Assembly: GCA_033065855.1 (NCBI GenBank)
Contig: JAVXUO010001110.1
Coordinates: forward strand, 434,001-498,000
From: Escallonia rubra
Taxonomy: Eukaryota; Streptophyta; Magnoliopsida; Escalloniales; Escalloniaceae
Length of the DNA: 64,000 nucleotides
Direction of reading: 5' to 3'
Below the pieces are notes generated by a model, which searched no databases, had not been told where the DNA came from, and saw only the letters and a program-made list of their open reading frames with translations. Position 1 is the stretch's first letter; each line of letters starts with the position of its first letter. This document shows positions 22,292 through 36,000 of this stretch, piece by piece. A program made the translations under genes and the position numbers.

Positions 22292-24206
22292 AATTGTCGC
22301 TTTACAACTTGTGCTTCAAACAATGAGCTTATTAAATTTTTTATATAACTAACGCTACCCAAACATCGTGGTAATAGTCATATGCGTGGTTTGTGGGTGT
22401 ATGTCATATTTCTTGGAAGAGATCATTAATTAAGTTTTAATCTTTATATATCTTTTTCTTTATGTGTTTACGTCGAGATGTAAATAAAATACTCAGGGGA
22501 CATGAAATTTGGGGTGGGAAACTCATAAGGTGAAAGTACCAACCAAATATCTCTAGCGAAAATTCACATCTTTCTGAACATGACCTAGTAGTTTGACGAA
22601 TATTAATGGACTTAGTCATTAATGAAAGTAAACTAAAAGGACTAAGCAAATCTCTGAAGCAAAGTTCAATTTCTTCTCGGCATAAGGTAGGAGTTTGAGA
22701 AGATTGCAAAGATCTAATCACCAAAAGCAGGAGTATTTAAAGTGGTAGTGCAAATGGACTTTAACTGAAATGAAGTCAACATATTTATTTAAGCTCTCGT
22801 CTCTTTGACACATATTATGCGCATCTAGCATCCTTCAAATATCTCAAAACCGCTCTGTTTTGATCTTCTAAAAAAACCATCAATATTAGATAAGGTTTTA
22901 ATTTTATGAAAACATGATCGTGCGTACCCTCATAATTTCTCAAAATAGTTTCAAGGGATAGCAAAATTTACAAAACATTCCAACATACTTGTGAGTTCAA
23001 CTTGTAGAATATTAACTAGTTTAGAGCCTTCTAGAAACTCCAATTATCAAATTAAAAAAGGGGCTGAATTTAACCTCTTTTTTTTTTATTATCATGCTTC
23101 CAATTTGCGAAAGATCAATTTTACTTTAATACTTTGTGAGGCACCTTAGAAAAAAGCTTTAGCATAGCCAATTACATAAATTGATATCATTGAATTGCTT
23201 ATAACAAAGCTTTCACTAGCACATAATCAAACATGCAAATAAGTGTCATATGTTCCATAATAAGCGATAACATCTATCTGCTCAAAACATGTTGAACATC
23301 AATTTTTTCTAAAAACTTATTGCATAAATTGATATCATTGAATTGCTTAAAACAAAGCTTTCGCTAGCACATAATCAAAAATGCAAATAAATGTCATATT
23401 TTCCATAATGAGCGATAACATCATATCTATCTTCTCAAACATGTTGAGCATCAATTTTTTCTAAAAACTTAAAACTAATCAAGCTTTATCAAGTCTCACT
23501 TTGCTATCCAAAATGTTTTCATATCCTAAATCATCCTTAACTTCCAACTTATAGCCAAAGTCTATATGTAGAAAATTTTATTTGTTTTCTTTTATATATC
23601 TCCCAAATTTAGAGAAACATCTTAATAGCAAAAGAGTGAGACTTCGAATTCACATATGACTTTTGCAAAACCCAAATGCTAATGCACTGTTAGCTATTAA
23701 TGCATTCAACAACTTTTGCATGCACACTTATTTTAGAAAAATAGTGCAATAGCTAAAATACCAATGACTCATATCCTATTGAGTGTAATGGAGTGCGTCA
23801 CAAATTCAGTATTCATGGATATGCTAATGAAGTGTAGATATGTACACGCCTAACTTCCATTGCAAAGTTTTAATATAAAACTTCAAGCAAGATTTTGGAC
23901 CATTAACATAGATCTTAGATGTTTAATTGTGTTTTAATTATGTACTGAGTTTATAAGATAATAATAACACTTCCTCAACAGATTCTTCTGTGTAACTTAA
24001 AAGTTAGTACAAGTTATCAATATGTACTATAATACACACATTCTGAAAATCACTATTACCATGAGCATGGGACAAATAAGATTATACATGAAAACATCAC
24101 TGGTTTCAATAATTAGTTAGACCGTTGAGGGTCAAGCCACAATGTTTGTTTACTTCTAAAATCATTGTTTTCAAATTTTGATTCGTGTATTAAGGCATAT
24201 TAGTTT
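22292..24206. other. Intergenic, AT-rich
   Basis: No supported gene. The notable content is a 148-bp tandem duplication, listed separately. Short minus-strand frames near 22437-22724 have no domain. Confidence 0.5.
23175..23470. repeat. 148-bp tandem duplication
   Basis: Copies start at 23175 and 23323 (CATAAATTGATATCATTGAA) and end with TTTTTTCTAAAAACTTA. A few substitutions and small indels separate them. Confidence 0.9.
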
Positions 24207-24211
24207 GCTAC

Positions 24212-24653
24212 TGTTGCAGCTAAAAACTGGATCGGGAACCACACCAGAAATCAGACCTGCAAAAGAGAACATGGAGTGACCGCGGGGTGGGGTTCCGACA
24301 GGAGAACGCTCCGATGCTTAAGTCAGAGGTGGCTAACAATGTAGAACTCTGAGAAGAAGTAATACACAATGTGTATGTGTGTGAGCTTGTCTTTACCTGT
24401 GGGGCTTGACCCCTTTCTATAGTGGTAGAATGAGGAGTCCTAGTAGGACTGGGTTTTGACCAACTCTAATTAGAATCTAATTAGGATCTTAGAGGATCTC
24501 ATGTCAATCTTAGCTGATAGAGTCAGAGCCTCTTTAGGATTCTGCCTGGTGATTGATATGGTAAATGTCATATCAGTAATGAGCCAGTATGGGTTACGTG
24601 TCATAACTGTCACGTGTCGTCCGTAGATTGGAGGGGTATTTTTAGCTATATCA
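24212..24653 (-). mobile_element. Solo LTR of a Tat-related element, antisense
   Basis: A perfect 5-bp TSD GCTAC (24207-24211 and 24654-24658) brackets a 442-bp unit with TG...CA ends. Read on the minus strand it begins TGATATAGCTAAAAATAC, close to the full-length element's TGATATGGGAAAAATAC, and it contains GACTTAAGCATCGGAG. The rest is poorly matched, so it is a different family of the same lineage. Formation by LTR-LTR recombination is inferred. Confidence 0.85.
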
Positions 24654-25018
24654 GCTACTCTTCGTGATTGTCGGTTATTATGACTGTTGTTGGTCTTAAC
24701 CGATAATTATGAGACTTGACTTTACTCATTGATGCACCATAATCATTTACTTAAAATGGTCAAACGATTATTTTCATATCATCGACTATTTTCCATCGAT
24801 CCACTCAATCCATATCGGGTGAATCAATATCCACATACAAGTTTACCGTCACTAAAAGACTCGTCCTTTTTTGAATCAAAAGTGCAAGCTAACGAAAGGA
24901 ATCAAGCATTCAGCATAAAAATATTGACATGTTAGAAAAGGTGGAAATATATTCACTAAAACATGCAAAACATTTAGCAAATCACAAACTTTTTTTTTTC
25001 TTCTTTTATGAGATATTC

Positions 25019-25131
25019 CATTTATGCATGTGACTTAAAAAACACGATTTTCCATCTACCTTAAAAACAATTTACTACATTTGTGCATGTGGCTCAAAAC
25101 ACAAATTTTCAGCTACCTTAAAAACAATATA
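25019..25131. repeat. 59-bp tandem duplication
   Basis: Two diverged copies beginning CATTT(A/G)TGCATGTG at 25019 and 25078 and ending CTACCTTAAAAACAAT. Confidence 0.7.
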
Positions 25132-26884
25132 GTGCATGTTAGTTGGAACCCAAATCTTAGTAAATTTCCCTTACCATGGCCTCACTATTTTCAAAATTAT
25201 TAATTTATGTCAATTTCTTATATATGCGACATAAAGAAATTATACGTAAGAAACTTGCCTTGACTTGATATAGAATTAAATATCACATAACTCGTACTAG
25301 TAGTTAATAGAGATAGGAGCTTTTCATGATCCGCTTAGAATGTCTTGTGAATCATCCCACACCATTGTATGCAAAGGTTATATCCCAAAGTCCTCGTACT
25401 TTTATATCGCTGACAATAAATATAGGCAAAACTAGAGGATTGAACCGTCTTAAATTTGTTGGAAAAAAATTCAGAAAAAATATATAATATGTTAGTGAGC
25501 TCACATAAATTATGACCAAGTAAAATTGCAAGAACTATATTACCTCTATAGTTGTGAGTACTAAAAATACATTACCTCAATGCTCTTTTTTGCAACGCGA
25601 CATTTTTTTTACAATGGGAGCAACGGTCAAGGGTCCAAAGGATCTACCCTGAACACCTTAGAAACAAGTATGTTAATAGTGAGTTGAGGTGTGGACTAGG
25701 TCGATATCTTTAAGGCGGTTTGTACTCTTACATAATGCTCTAGTTCAATAGGTGCAAACCCACTGCCTCCAAAGTACAACAAGGCAATTCTTTTTAGTGT
25801 AACTTCTCTAAGTTTGCAGCACTTAAAAAAAGTTGAAGTTCCACCCAATATACTTTCTTTGTCCAACAAAAAACATATTAATTGTTCTCACAATATCAAG
25901 AGAACACGATCATGAAACATAAGCTTTTACATTTTTATGTTTGTAATAGGGCTTGCAAAAGATGCAAAAGGATCAAGTCTTTGAAGACACAAGCTCTAAC
26001 AAATATTGGCTAGACAAAGAAAGAGATTGTATCACACGAAAACATACCTTCTTGCAAAAATAGAAGAATTGCCTTTATATTTAGGTCTAATTAAGTGACA
26101 CAATTAATCTACATATATAGCAAGATATTATTGTGACTATTAATAATCTCATAAACTATTTGCAATGGGACCAATAAAAAGTGAAGTAAAGCAAAATGTC
26201 CCTTAATACTTATGACCGTCCTATAATGATCAAGTTATTATAGCTTAAATTTTTTTGCAAAATATATATAAGATGTTTTATTAAAATACTCCAATATGTT
26301 AAACCAACAAATTTTAATGAAGGGGGGATATGGCAAGATTAGTCCAAAAACTGTTCGTTGTATGTTTTATGTATTAAGTCTGAGATTACGTATTATACGC
26401 ATAAATGAGATAAATCATTAGGTAGGTAAAGGGCAGCATACTAACCTTACATGAGTGTCCAGGAAGATGGTAGAGTCGAAGCTTGAGCTGCGCTATGGAG
26501 TTGTGTAGACAAAAGAAGTGATTCAGAGCTAGGGGTGCTCAAGTCTCTTAAATGTGGAGTCGCAACTCGCAAACCCTCTTTATGGCAGGAACCTTGATGT
26601 ATGTTGTTCATTTTATCAGGCCATCACATCAATAGACTATCACTCCTAGGATGGAGTTGTGATCTCCGATGTGTAGACCATGCTGGTAGGGCGCCTGATG
26701 CTGTCGCCATATAGGCTGTAGGAGGAAGATTCCTCCAATCGAGATAACAGCCAAATTTTTTCCCATACTAAATGTTCTCTCAATGTGCTGGCTACTTCTG
26801 ATATGGATTAAAGACATTCCTGATCCACTTTAAATGAAGTGAGACTCCTCGAGTATAAAGCTGAGATGACGTGTTAGTCCAAAT

Positions 26885-27055
26885 CTTAATATTGTTTATT
26901 GTAATCTCTCTGTCTCTCCCTTTTACTAATCCCTATAGGCAGCCTTAATGTTGTCTATTGTCATCTTTCTCTCCCTTTTACTAATCCCTATAGGCAAAGC
27001 CTTGATGTTGTCTATTGTTATATCTCTATCTTTTTACTAATCCCCATAGGCAACG
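26885..27055. repeat. Three tandem copies of a 57-59 bp unit
   Basis: Copies start near 26885, 26944 and 27001. Each has TGTTGTCTATTG or close, a CT-rich middle, and TTTTACTAATCCC(T/C)ATAGGC. Confidence 0.85.
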
Positions 27056-29149
27056 CATTCCTAGCCTTGCTCGGAACGCCCCCTTGATTTGTTGCAAAGT
27101 TGGCCAAATGTCACGTTCTTTATGGAAACACTCGCCAGTAACGAGCCTGTGTGTTAGTCCCCTTTCTTAAGCCCATTGAATATGCTGAAAGCAAGCAAAA
27201 GGTACATTGTTAAGCCGAGTTTGGGACAGGCGCTAAGACATTCTTGTTCCCGTCGGATCGAAGGGCCGACACGTTTGAGACTCTGCTCCCACAGCACTGG
27301 GCTTCCCGAAGGTCACGATCCTCTTCGAAAGATAGAGCAGCAAGGTCGTCCTATAATACCTACATCATCTATTATAATTGATACCGCACGAGGACCATAC
27401 CATTTTTTCTCTTAAACTAGTACGTTCTGTTGTCGATCCATAGTAGCGTTTCTCTTAAAAAGGCTACCATGGGGTCACCCTGGAACTCACCTAGTTCAAG
27501 TCAAAATTGCTCCTTCTTTGTGACTCTTCTGCATCTAGATGCAAAGCTAATGATTCAAGCAACTGTGTAATGCTCCACCATCCTGGGTACTACTCTAGCT
27601 ATGACGTCCTTGTTAAATGCTCAAACCATCTCTTCCTACATGTCTCTGCTTGCAATGTCTTCCTTTCAATTCAACAGAACTTGGAGTGCATCAAAAGTAT
27701 GCTTCTATAGTTAAGCAATTGATCTTAAGTAGATTGGGGTTTTTTTATGTGCTACAACTACCAAATTACCCATAATTTTTCTTTCTCAAAGCCGGTACAA
27801 AGAGGGAAATATATGCCGGTAAACTACATATCTGCTACAAACGAGTTTCGACAGGTAAAGCCTTTATTAACCGCCTTTTACACCATCACGAATTAATAGT
27901 CCCAATCGGAAGGATCAATACCAGACTACCAGTACAAGATTTAGAACCAATATGTCATCAGTGCAGCACATGGTGCATAACATGATCACTTTGCTCGACC
28001 GAAAAATCGCATTAACGAGGACGACCTTCAAGATGTCTTGAGCTAGTAAATCGCCTTATCTTAATTATGTTCAAGTCTCCCAACAGTATAATAACTTTAG
28101 GTACCGGACCCTGCTCCCTTTTTGTTGCACGGCTACTTTTCTTTCGATGGTTGTTTAGCTTTTGACAGCATATTGGGCTCACTATTAGCCGCACTGCGGA
28201 ATTATGGCTATATATATGGCAGGGATGCACATTTCTTCGGATAAGGGACTCATGAAGTGATTTTGAAATTCGATGCCTTAGAGGCAATCGAAGATGTCGC
28301 TCTTCGTGGATCCAGGTGGGAATTTGATTCTCATACAAAGGGATCTACTTGAAAAGGAATAAGATTGCAGACTAATGTTTATTTGGCGGGAGTCTAATAT
28401 ATATGCCGACAAGTTGGCCCAGTCAAGCAAAAGAGAAGCCCGTGGACTTCAAATTCTAACTGCTTCACCTACTGCTCTTTCAGAATCTTTAGAGGCGGAT
28501 GCTCTCGACACCCACAACTCACGAGGGATGAAAGTTTAGTGCTCATGCACCATTCACCAAGGGATAATTTTTGCTATTATCTTGATTGTAGGAAGATAAT
28601 TACAACACATTGTATGATGATAATTAATGGTTACTAAATGGATGGTTTTAGGAACTATTTTGCTAGCACTTTAGTAACAATTTTTAAAAGCAAAATTTTA
28701 GCATTATTAAATAAAAGTCACCAAAATATTTAACGAGAATTAATTATCACTGTTTTTCTAAAAATGCAAAAAAAAAGAGCCAAAGCAATAAAATAAAATT
28801 TGGTTGCTTTGGGTCAAGGCAAAGGGAAGAAAGGAAAGACACCCAAGGGTAACAAACAACCTTGAGCTGAAGGCTTCCGTAAGAAATCCGAATTGATCGA
28901 GAGTGGCAGCAGATCACAAGAAAAAGGGAAGAAGTGAACTCGGAGAAAGACCCGGAGGCTGGCTGCGCCCTGTTCGACGAAAGATGGGATTGAGTGGGCC
29001 CCGATTCCTTAATCGTTCTGGCCCCACCAGATATGCACCCTCCCGATTCCCATATCCGAAACGGCCCAGCCCGAATCTTCGTATGCGCGCGCGCGTCTTT
29101 GGGAATTGGGATGGACCAAGGAACCAAACAGCCCCCCCTTTCATCCTCA

Positions 29150-29998
29150 TTTTATAGCTGGGTCAACCATGCATGTTTTCGCTCCGACCTTTGAGTGAGC
29201 GCGTTTAATCGTCTCATCGCTCTCCGACTCTCTCGCTGTCACATCCAGATCTGAATTCCGGCCAGTAATCCCCCCTCAGCTTCGGATTCCCGACCAGAAT
29301 TTCTCCGGTAAAGTCCGCGCCTTTTGCTATCAACACTGTATAACTTCTCGTCGTTCCTGATCAAATGGGTGTTCAATTGGGTGACGGAATTTTCGTTTGA
29401 GTGTGTGTCGTTCGATATGTGGATGACTGTCTCGTTATGTTTTCTGACCGGTTTCGCGCATTTCGATCTGTTGGATTAAGACCTGCGTTTGGGGGTGGTT
29501 AGCCCTGCCACTGCGAGTTTTTTGCTATTGTGCGCGTCAAAATTTATCACTCTGTGAAGTTGCTGTGGTTCTCGCTCTCTCTCTCTCTCTCTCTGTCTCT
29601 CTCTTTTTGGTTTATCCGGTTGGATGTTGAAAGGTCAAGGTGCAGTGGGAACTAGTTAATGTGTGTAGACTTGATGATCAACTTTCAGTGCGAGCCAATT
29701 TTCGTTGTTACTGTGATTACCTCTGGCAAACTTTTGCACACGTCTACTGCCGAATTGAAAGTCGATGCATTTGAATTCAGTATAGTTTCTTTATGCACAT
29801 TTGATATTTATGCTGCTTCTCTCTGGATAGGAACTGTTTCTGTCTTGCTCTATGGAACGAAAATCATGTATATCGTTCCAGAGCATTAAAAAAACAAAAA
29901 ATGAACTTGTTACTTTAGAAATTATATAATTCTCCAAATTCGGTGGTCTCATTACTTGTGTAAAAGATTGTGAGTTTTGATGGTCAACGTTGTTGCAG
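29150..29998 (+). promoter_or_regulatory. DGK promoter, 5' UTR exon and leader intron
   Basis: A TATA-like TTTTATAG near 29150 precedes a C/T-rich stretch. A 5' UTR exon probably ends at 29307 (donor CCG|GTAAAG), and a leader intron runs to the CAG acceptor at 29996-29998. A CT microsatellite (about 29570-29608) lies in that intron. Transcription start is not determined. Confidence 0.5.
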
Positions 29999-30010
29999 TT
30001 GGATCCTGTT

Positions 30011-33000
30011 ATGGCAAATCCGAGTACTGACCCCAACTTGGAGGAATTTCACATTCCTGATTACATACTCGTGCCCGGTTCTGAGGTTGAGATTCTTCTC
30101 GATGTACCAGCATGCCCGGTACTTGTGTTCGTCAACTCCAAAAGTGGCGGTCAGTTGGGCGGGGAACTTCTCATCACATATCGATCTCTTCTAAACAAAA
30201 ATCAGGTTTATGGGCGTTCCAGCGAATATTTTGCTTTTTTTGAAGATTTTTTTAAGTGTTAGTTTTACGCTATATAGATTAGCACTTCTCTTTGGCTTAC
30301 TGCTTTGTGAAAAATTCCGCAGGTTTTTGATCTGGGGGAAGAGACTCCAGATGAGGTGTTGCGCAGACTCTATCTCAATCTAGAGACACTCAAACGTGAT
30401 GGAGACAAATTGGCTCCTGAAATTGAGGAGAAATTAAAAATAATCGTGAGTGAAGTTGTACATGAAATTCTATAGGTTTTGCGTAAGACTTGGTAATGAC
30501 CTGAATGTACAACTTCATGATGAAATTATGACATGCAAATGGCTTGTCAGGTTGCTGGTGGGGATGGCACAGCTGGCTGGCTGCTTGGAGTTGTTTGTGA
30601 TCTGAAATTATCTCAACCACCGCCGATTGCTACAGTGCCCTTGGGAACTGGAAACAACCTTCCGTTTGCATTTGGTTGGGTAGGGATCAGTCTTCATCAT
30701 TGGCGAATGGAACTTTCTTGTTGATGCACTGGATCAGTGTGCTTTAGCTTTTGTCAAGTACAAATATACTGTATATGAAAATAAAGAGGCATACAGAAAC
30801 TACCAAAACAAAAGCAAAAGAGTAGGCATATGGAATTCATTTCCCACGAAGATAATGGGAAAATGCTAAAGTTGTGTTAGACAAGACGCTAGATCTTGTA
30901 GAATATTGTCAGATATTATAACTTTTTGAGACATACATGCTAAAAGTGCCTGGTAATATGTATTAAAACTGTGCATTCATGCTGTTTACGGGGCTTGTAA
31001 GTAGCAATATGAATTACAAGGCCTCATGTGTTATACTTATCATATGTCCTTAGGGGACATGATAGCAAGACCCAGATTTGGTCTTTCTCTTATCTTCCTG
31101 TGCATGTTGGATTTCTTTCAAGATAAACTTCTTGTTAGAAGCCCAAATGACTATCCCATCAGCTAGCATGCATCTGTCTCACCCGTGGTACCGTAGCGCG
31201 TTGTGGGTTTCTTTGTGGAACTTGCAGTTTTGTGAAGTAAAGCATATGGGGTTCCTTTCAAGTTAAGCTTCTTGTTAGTAGCCCATTTCATTATACCATC
31301 AGCTTACATACATCTGTCTCCCTGCAGTATCATAGCCTTTCTTGGGTTTCTTTTTGTAACTTGCAGTTTCTTGATCTGCAGGGGAAGAAGAATCCAGGAA
31401 CAGATCGTGCTTCCGTGCTTTCATTCTTGGAGCAAGTAAAAAAAGCAAAAGAAATGAAGCTAGACAGGTAACACAGTTCAAATGTCCTACGGTTTTTGTG
31501 AAGAACCCATGACACTGTTCCCGAGTTTGCTTAAATTTTCCTTTGCCAGCGTTGGCACTATCTTGCCTTGCTTTTTTTCATTTCTATCTTGAGGTGTCCC
31601 AATATATGCTAGGACACAAAGACATCGTCCATGTGCTTTAAGTAAAGCAAACAGTTAAAATCATGCCACTTACCAAAGTTTAATATAACTGTTTAGAGTA
31701 AGGTTATTGAGGGATCACTACAATTCGGCTATAGGAAATTATTGAATAGAATCTAGTGTTGAGGGTAGCTTAGTTATTACTCTGAGGTTGGTCAATAGCG
31801 ATGTTAGTATTTTTCCTTTCCTTATTTGTTCGTCCATGTTAGGTCATCTTCTGCAGAGAGCACAAATTCGCAAAAGAGCTCTAGCATGCTCTTTTCCCTC
31901 ACCTGGCTCAAAGTACTTGTTGAACCCGGTGTAAGAAAAATATGAGGATAGCGCGAGAGTTTTTCGGGGAACTCTTAGAGGATTTGTTGTTTTGAGTGCT
32001 TATTTATTTTCTATAGGTCTCTATGGATTGATCACGAGTCGAAATATGGTTAGGCACCACGGGAGCAACCGTTCATGTCCATTATGGGGAAATCCTATAT
32101 GCTTACATCCCCCTAATGTGTGGTACTTGATCTTACAACCAGTCCAGCATGCTGTAGCATAAAGGAAGCACATGACATGGCAAGCATTTCCTTTGTTTTA
32201 GGGGTCTTACACTGCTAACAGATACAAACTTGGCAAGTCTGCTTAGAGCATCATGTTCGTCCCATCAGAACAATTAGGATTTATGTGAGGGTCAACTTGA
32301 GAAAAATAGGAGGATGTATATCCAGAGTTCTTCGGGGGATGCATGGGATCTATATCCATGTCACCATTCTTCCTCGTTACTACCCTTTCTCTAGACATGC
32401 AGAGACAAACCAAGATGCATTGGTGTGCACGACGAGCACCACTACCTAGTCCAGCCCGCAGTAGCATGATAAGGGAACCAGGTCAAAGTTTGAAACACCA
32501 GAAGCTGAAACTTTGTGAAATCAGTAATCTGATACAATGTCAGTTCGCTAAATGCATCTCATCTTTAACACGCTATTATTTGAAGCAGTACAGTTTGAGG
32601 AGTTGCTCACGTGCTACTTTCTCAAACAAACCAATAGATTTAGGCACATTAAGACCAATACAGTGTCAATTAGGTTTGATCTGTGCAAATGAAAGAGAAA
32701 GAAAAGTTTTAATAACCAAAACAAATGCACTTGCAAACATGGCTTCTGTTGCTTGCAAGATTCAATGTCTCAATAGCTACAATCAACTTGTCTTTCAACT
32801 TGAGCATTCAAACCTTAATCTTGGTGCACCTCAATAACTAATGCACAGAACCAAGATGGTGGCAGTCAAAGAGTTACTTGTTCTATATTAAAAATTGCTT
32901 AGTATTGATCCTGGGGTGGACCAACAGTGAGGAGTGATCATTTTGAGGCGCACAAAGGCAATATAGGTACGAGATGGGTTTTCATCTGTTGGTCTCAGTT

Positions 33001-36000
33001 GATTTAACTGGAACTTTCTACGAGGGTTTGAGTAGAAAGGGAGGTCATCAAGGACGAAGGAGGCCATAAGTGCATGTTGTAGGAAGGAGTACAAAAATAG
33101 AGGTTCACACAAGCACGAATGAAACCTTACGGTTGTTTAATGTAGCGTCAAAAGACTGAAACAACTCTATGTGAAGGTGAGTCTTCGTGATTCATTTAAT
33201 TAAGCGGAAGAGGAATACTGGAACTATTAAGAGTGCGGTTAAATCCCCAGCTTGGTTGTTAAGTCTGCACTCCATATGTTGCTTAAAGTGTGAAATTTGT
33301 GGCTAATAAATCTTTAGCAAATAATAGTATGCAGATTTTGCAGTATAGAGTGTGGATTCACCGCAACTTTTTTTACTCTACTTATTTCTTCTCCACGTAT
33401 TTTGCGGGGAAAGTTCCTCGATGAACATAAGGTTTTAAACTCTATGAAGACAGCTGCGAAGCAGCTTCAAAGAAAGTCACTCTTGTGCCAAAGTTAATAC
33501 TTAATTATGCTGGTTTGTTAACTCATTGTGATTCAAAAAGACAATTTGCACTTGGCATTTTTTGCTGAGTTCTTCTTACAAGAGAAGTATGTGATGCTAA
33601 TCCTTAAACTTTTTATGGGCGCATTAAAACAATGACTTTAGTAATGTATCACTGCTAAGTCTTGGCGGCGCTTTTCATAGATCTAGAATGTATTCTAAAG
33701 GACTTAGCTCCAATTAATCTGACTGCTCTTTGTAACAGAACTTATTGTATAGCTTTGATTTACTTCATTACTTGGTAATATTACACATAAATAGACGTAG
33801 GCCCAGAATAAGTTCTAACGTTTTGTTGCTCCGAGATAGTCTTAATCAGGTTTTTCATAGATTTGGAACTTGTGTTACCACCATCTATTTCTTATGCACA
33901 TCAGAAGTATTTTTACGTCATATTTTTATGTCATATCATGATGAAGAAAGGAAATGCTTTCTTGTTATGCATTCATTTTGCTCTATACTCTGGTTTTACA
34001 ATTGTTCACTAAAATCCAGCTGGCACATTCTGATGAGAATGAGAGCTCCAAAAGAAGGTCCTTGTGAGCCTATTGCCCCTCTGGAGTTGCCACATTCTTT
34101 GCATGCATTCCATCGTGTGTCATCAACAGACGAACTCAACATGGTAAGACAGCCTATTGCTGCGGTTGATGTTCTAAAAATGACGGTTTTTTTCCTGCCA
34201 TTATATCATAGACCTATTCTTTTTCCCGTCAAGTATTTATCTGACTATTGTGGCAGAACCATTATAGATTTGTCTTGATCTTTCTTTTTGATGTCCTTCA
34301 CGTTATTTTAAGTTACCACTCTTTCCCATGGTAGTCTTGTTCGGTTAATGTCTGGATGCAGATTGCGAAGCGGTTCTTGAGGTAAATATTTGTTTCTTTT
34401 CCTTTTTGATACATAAGTGAACAAAACCTTGGGATATTGTGCAGAAGAAAACATGCAATGTAAACTTTAAATCAGGTAATCATTTAAATGATTAAAAGAT
34501 AACTTTAAAGCAATCCTAATTATTTAAAAAGAATTCAAGTGTTAACAGTGGGTCTATACAGTCATTGATGAAGAATCTCTGCATAATATGTCTTGTTTTC
34601 ATTAAGAACTCAAGGAGAGTCAATTGTGTAGTAAGAGGCTATTAACATTGGCTTCCTACTATTAGAGGGTGAGCCGTTGGCATTAAATACGCAAAGTAGC
34701 TTCTGCTAGATTCAAATCCAGTCTCATGGTTTTAGCTTCTGCTTTTCACCTCTGGATCTGACAGCGGCCCGATCTTTACATTCTATTGAGATAGCAACAC
34801 AAACCTCTCTCACGAAAGGACTCCAAGGACTAAAAAGCATCGCAGATTAATAGCTTTTGCATGTCTGTTGTTCTATGTATCCACGAAAGGCCGAATGAGT
34901 TATGAGCAGTAGAGTTCTCTCAGCTCGGCTGTCTTCTCCACATGTTTCCCATTAGTAATACATTCTTAATGGATATATGCATGTTAATATTTTTCAGGAA
35001 GGTTGCCACACATATCGTGGAGGATTCTGGAATTACTTCAGCATGGGTAAGTGTAACTTTGCCAGACGGTAATAAAATTGATGGCCTCAGACTCCCTTTA
35101 GAATATCGTATCTTTATCACTTCTATTTATGTTTCTTACACCATTATCTTTGCAAGTAAATATGAAACTATGGCTCAGGGTTCAGCGGCAACCTAGACGT
35201 AGTCCATTTGAGATTATTTTCTTACATATACACTTATCCCAAGGCTTTAAAAGCTGTTAGATGTGAAGTTGTTTTCTACTAAAGCTCTATTTAAATTTAG
35301 ACCCTTCCAGGCAGCGACGCATATGATTATATCTACTGGAAATAAGTAGTTATTTCAACTTAATAATTATGTGCATGTCTTATTTGTATTCTTGTTGACT
35401 GCCAAAGGTGACGACAATGGAATTGCATTATAGTGATGCTGACATCCATACTGGTGCTATAAGTGCTGTGAGGTCATGATCTGCTTTAATACAATGGATT
35501 TATAGCCTTGATATGTTTTTTGGTCATGTTGATATTCTTATGATCTAAGATGAGACTAGGCCATGTAGATATACTTCAACTGTGGCAGAGCCTCTGAAAT
35601 GAGGGTCTACCATGTTTCGAGTTGTTTAGATGATGCTGAGGCCTGAGGGCGGACAAGGAGATGTTAATTTCCAGTATAGAACTTATTTGGAGCAAATCCG
35701 TAAATAGTTTTTTTCCGCAAATGTCTTGGAATGTACGTTCCCCGCCCTCAACAAGTAGCCTTCTCTTCTAATCTTGCAGTTTCTTATGTCATCACTAACT
35801 AAAATTTCTAATTTGCAGGGATGGATGCACAAGTATCTTATGCATTTCATTCTGAACGAAAGTTGCATCCAGAAAGATTCAAGAACCAGTTAGTAAATCA
35901 AGTATGGGTTGTTTCATGCACCTTGATAGGCTCCTAACATGTTTCGTCAATACTAGATTTTTGTTCTATGTTAACTCAATATTTATCATGAATTCTAGAA

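Larger units (their letters stand above)
24659..29150. other. Intergenic region upstream of the DGK gene
   Basis: No supported gene. AT-rich sequence with small tandem duplications (listed) and one less AT-rich block at about 27100-28540. That block has a 79-codon frame (27176-27415) and a 108-codon minus frame (28012-28338), neither with a domain I recognise. The short frames near 28747-29157 overlap on both strands and are not credible. Confidence 0.45.

Noticed and set aside
27176..27415. 79-codon frame in a less AT-rich block
   Set aside because: I could not match it to a known protein; kept only as an organelle-origin question.
34364..34382. Possible small extra exon between DGK exons 5 and 6
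   Set aside because: An AG and a GTAAAT flank it, but including it breaks the family protein; exon 5 joins exon 6 (34998) directly.
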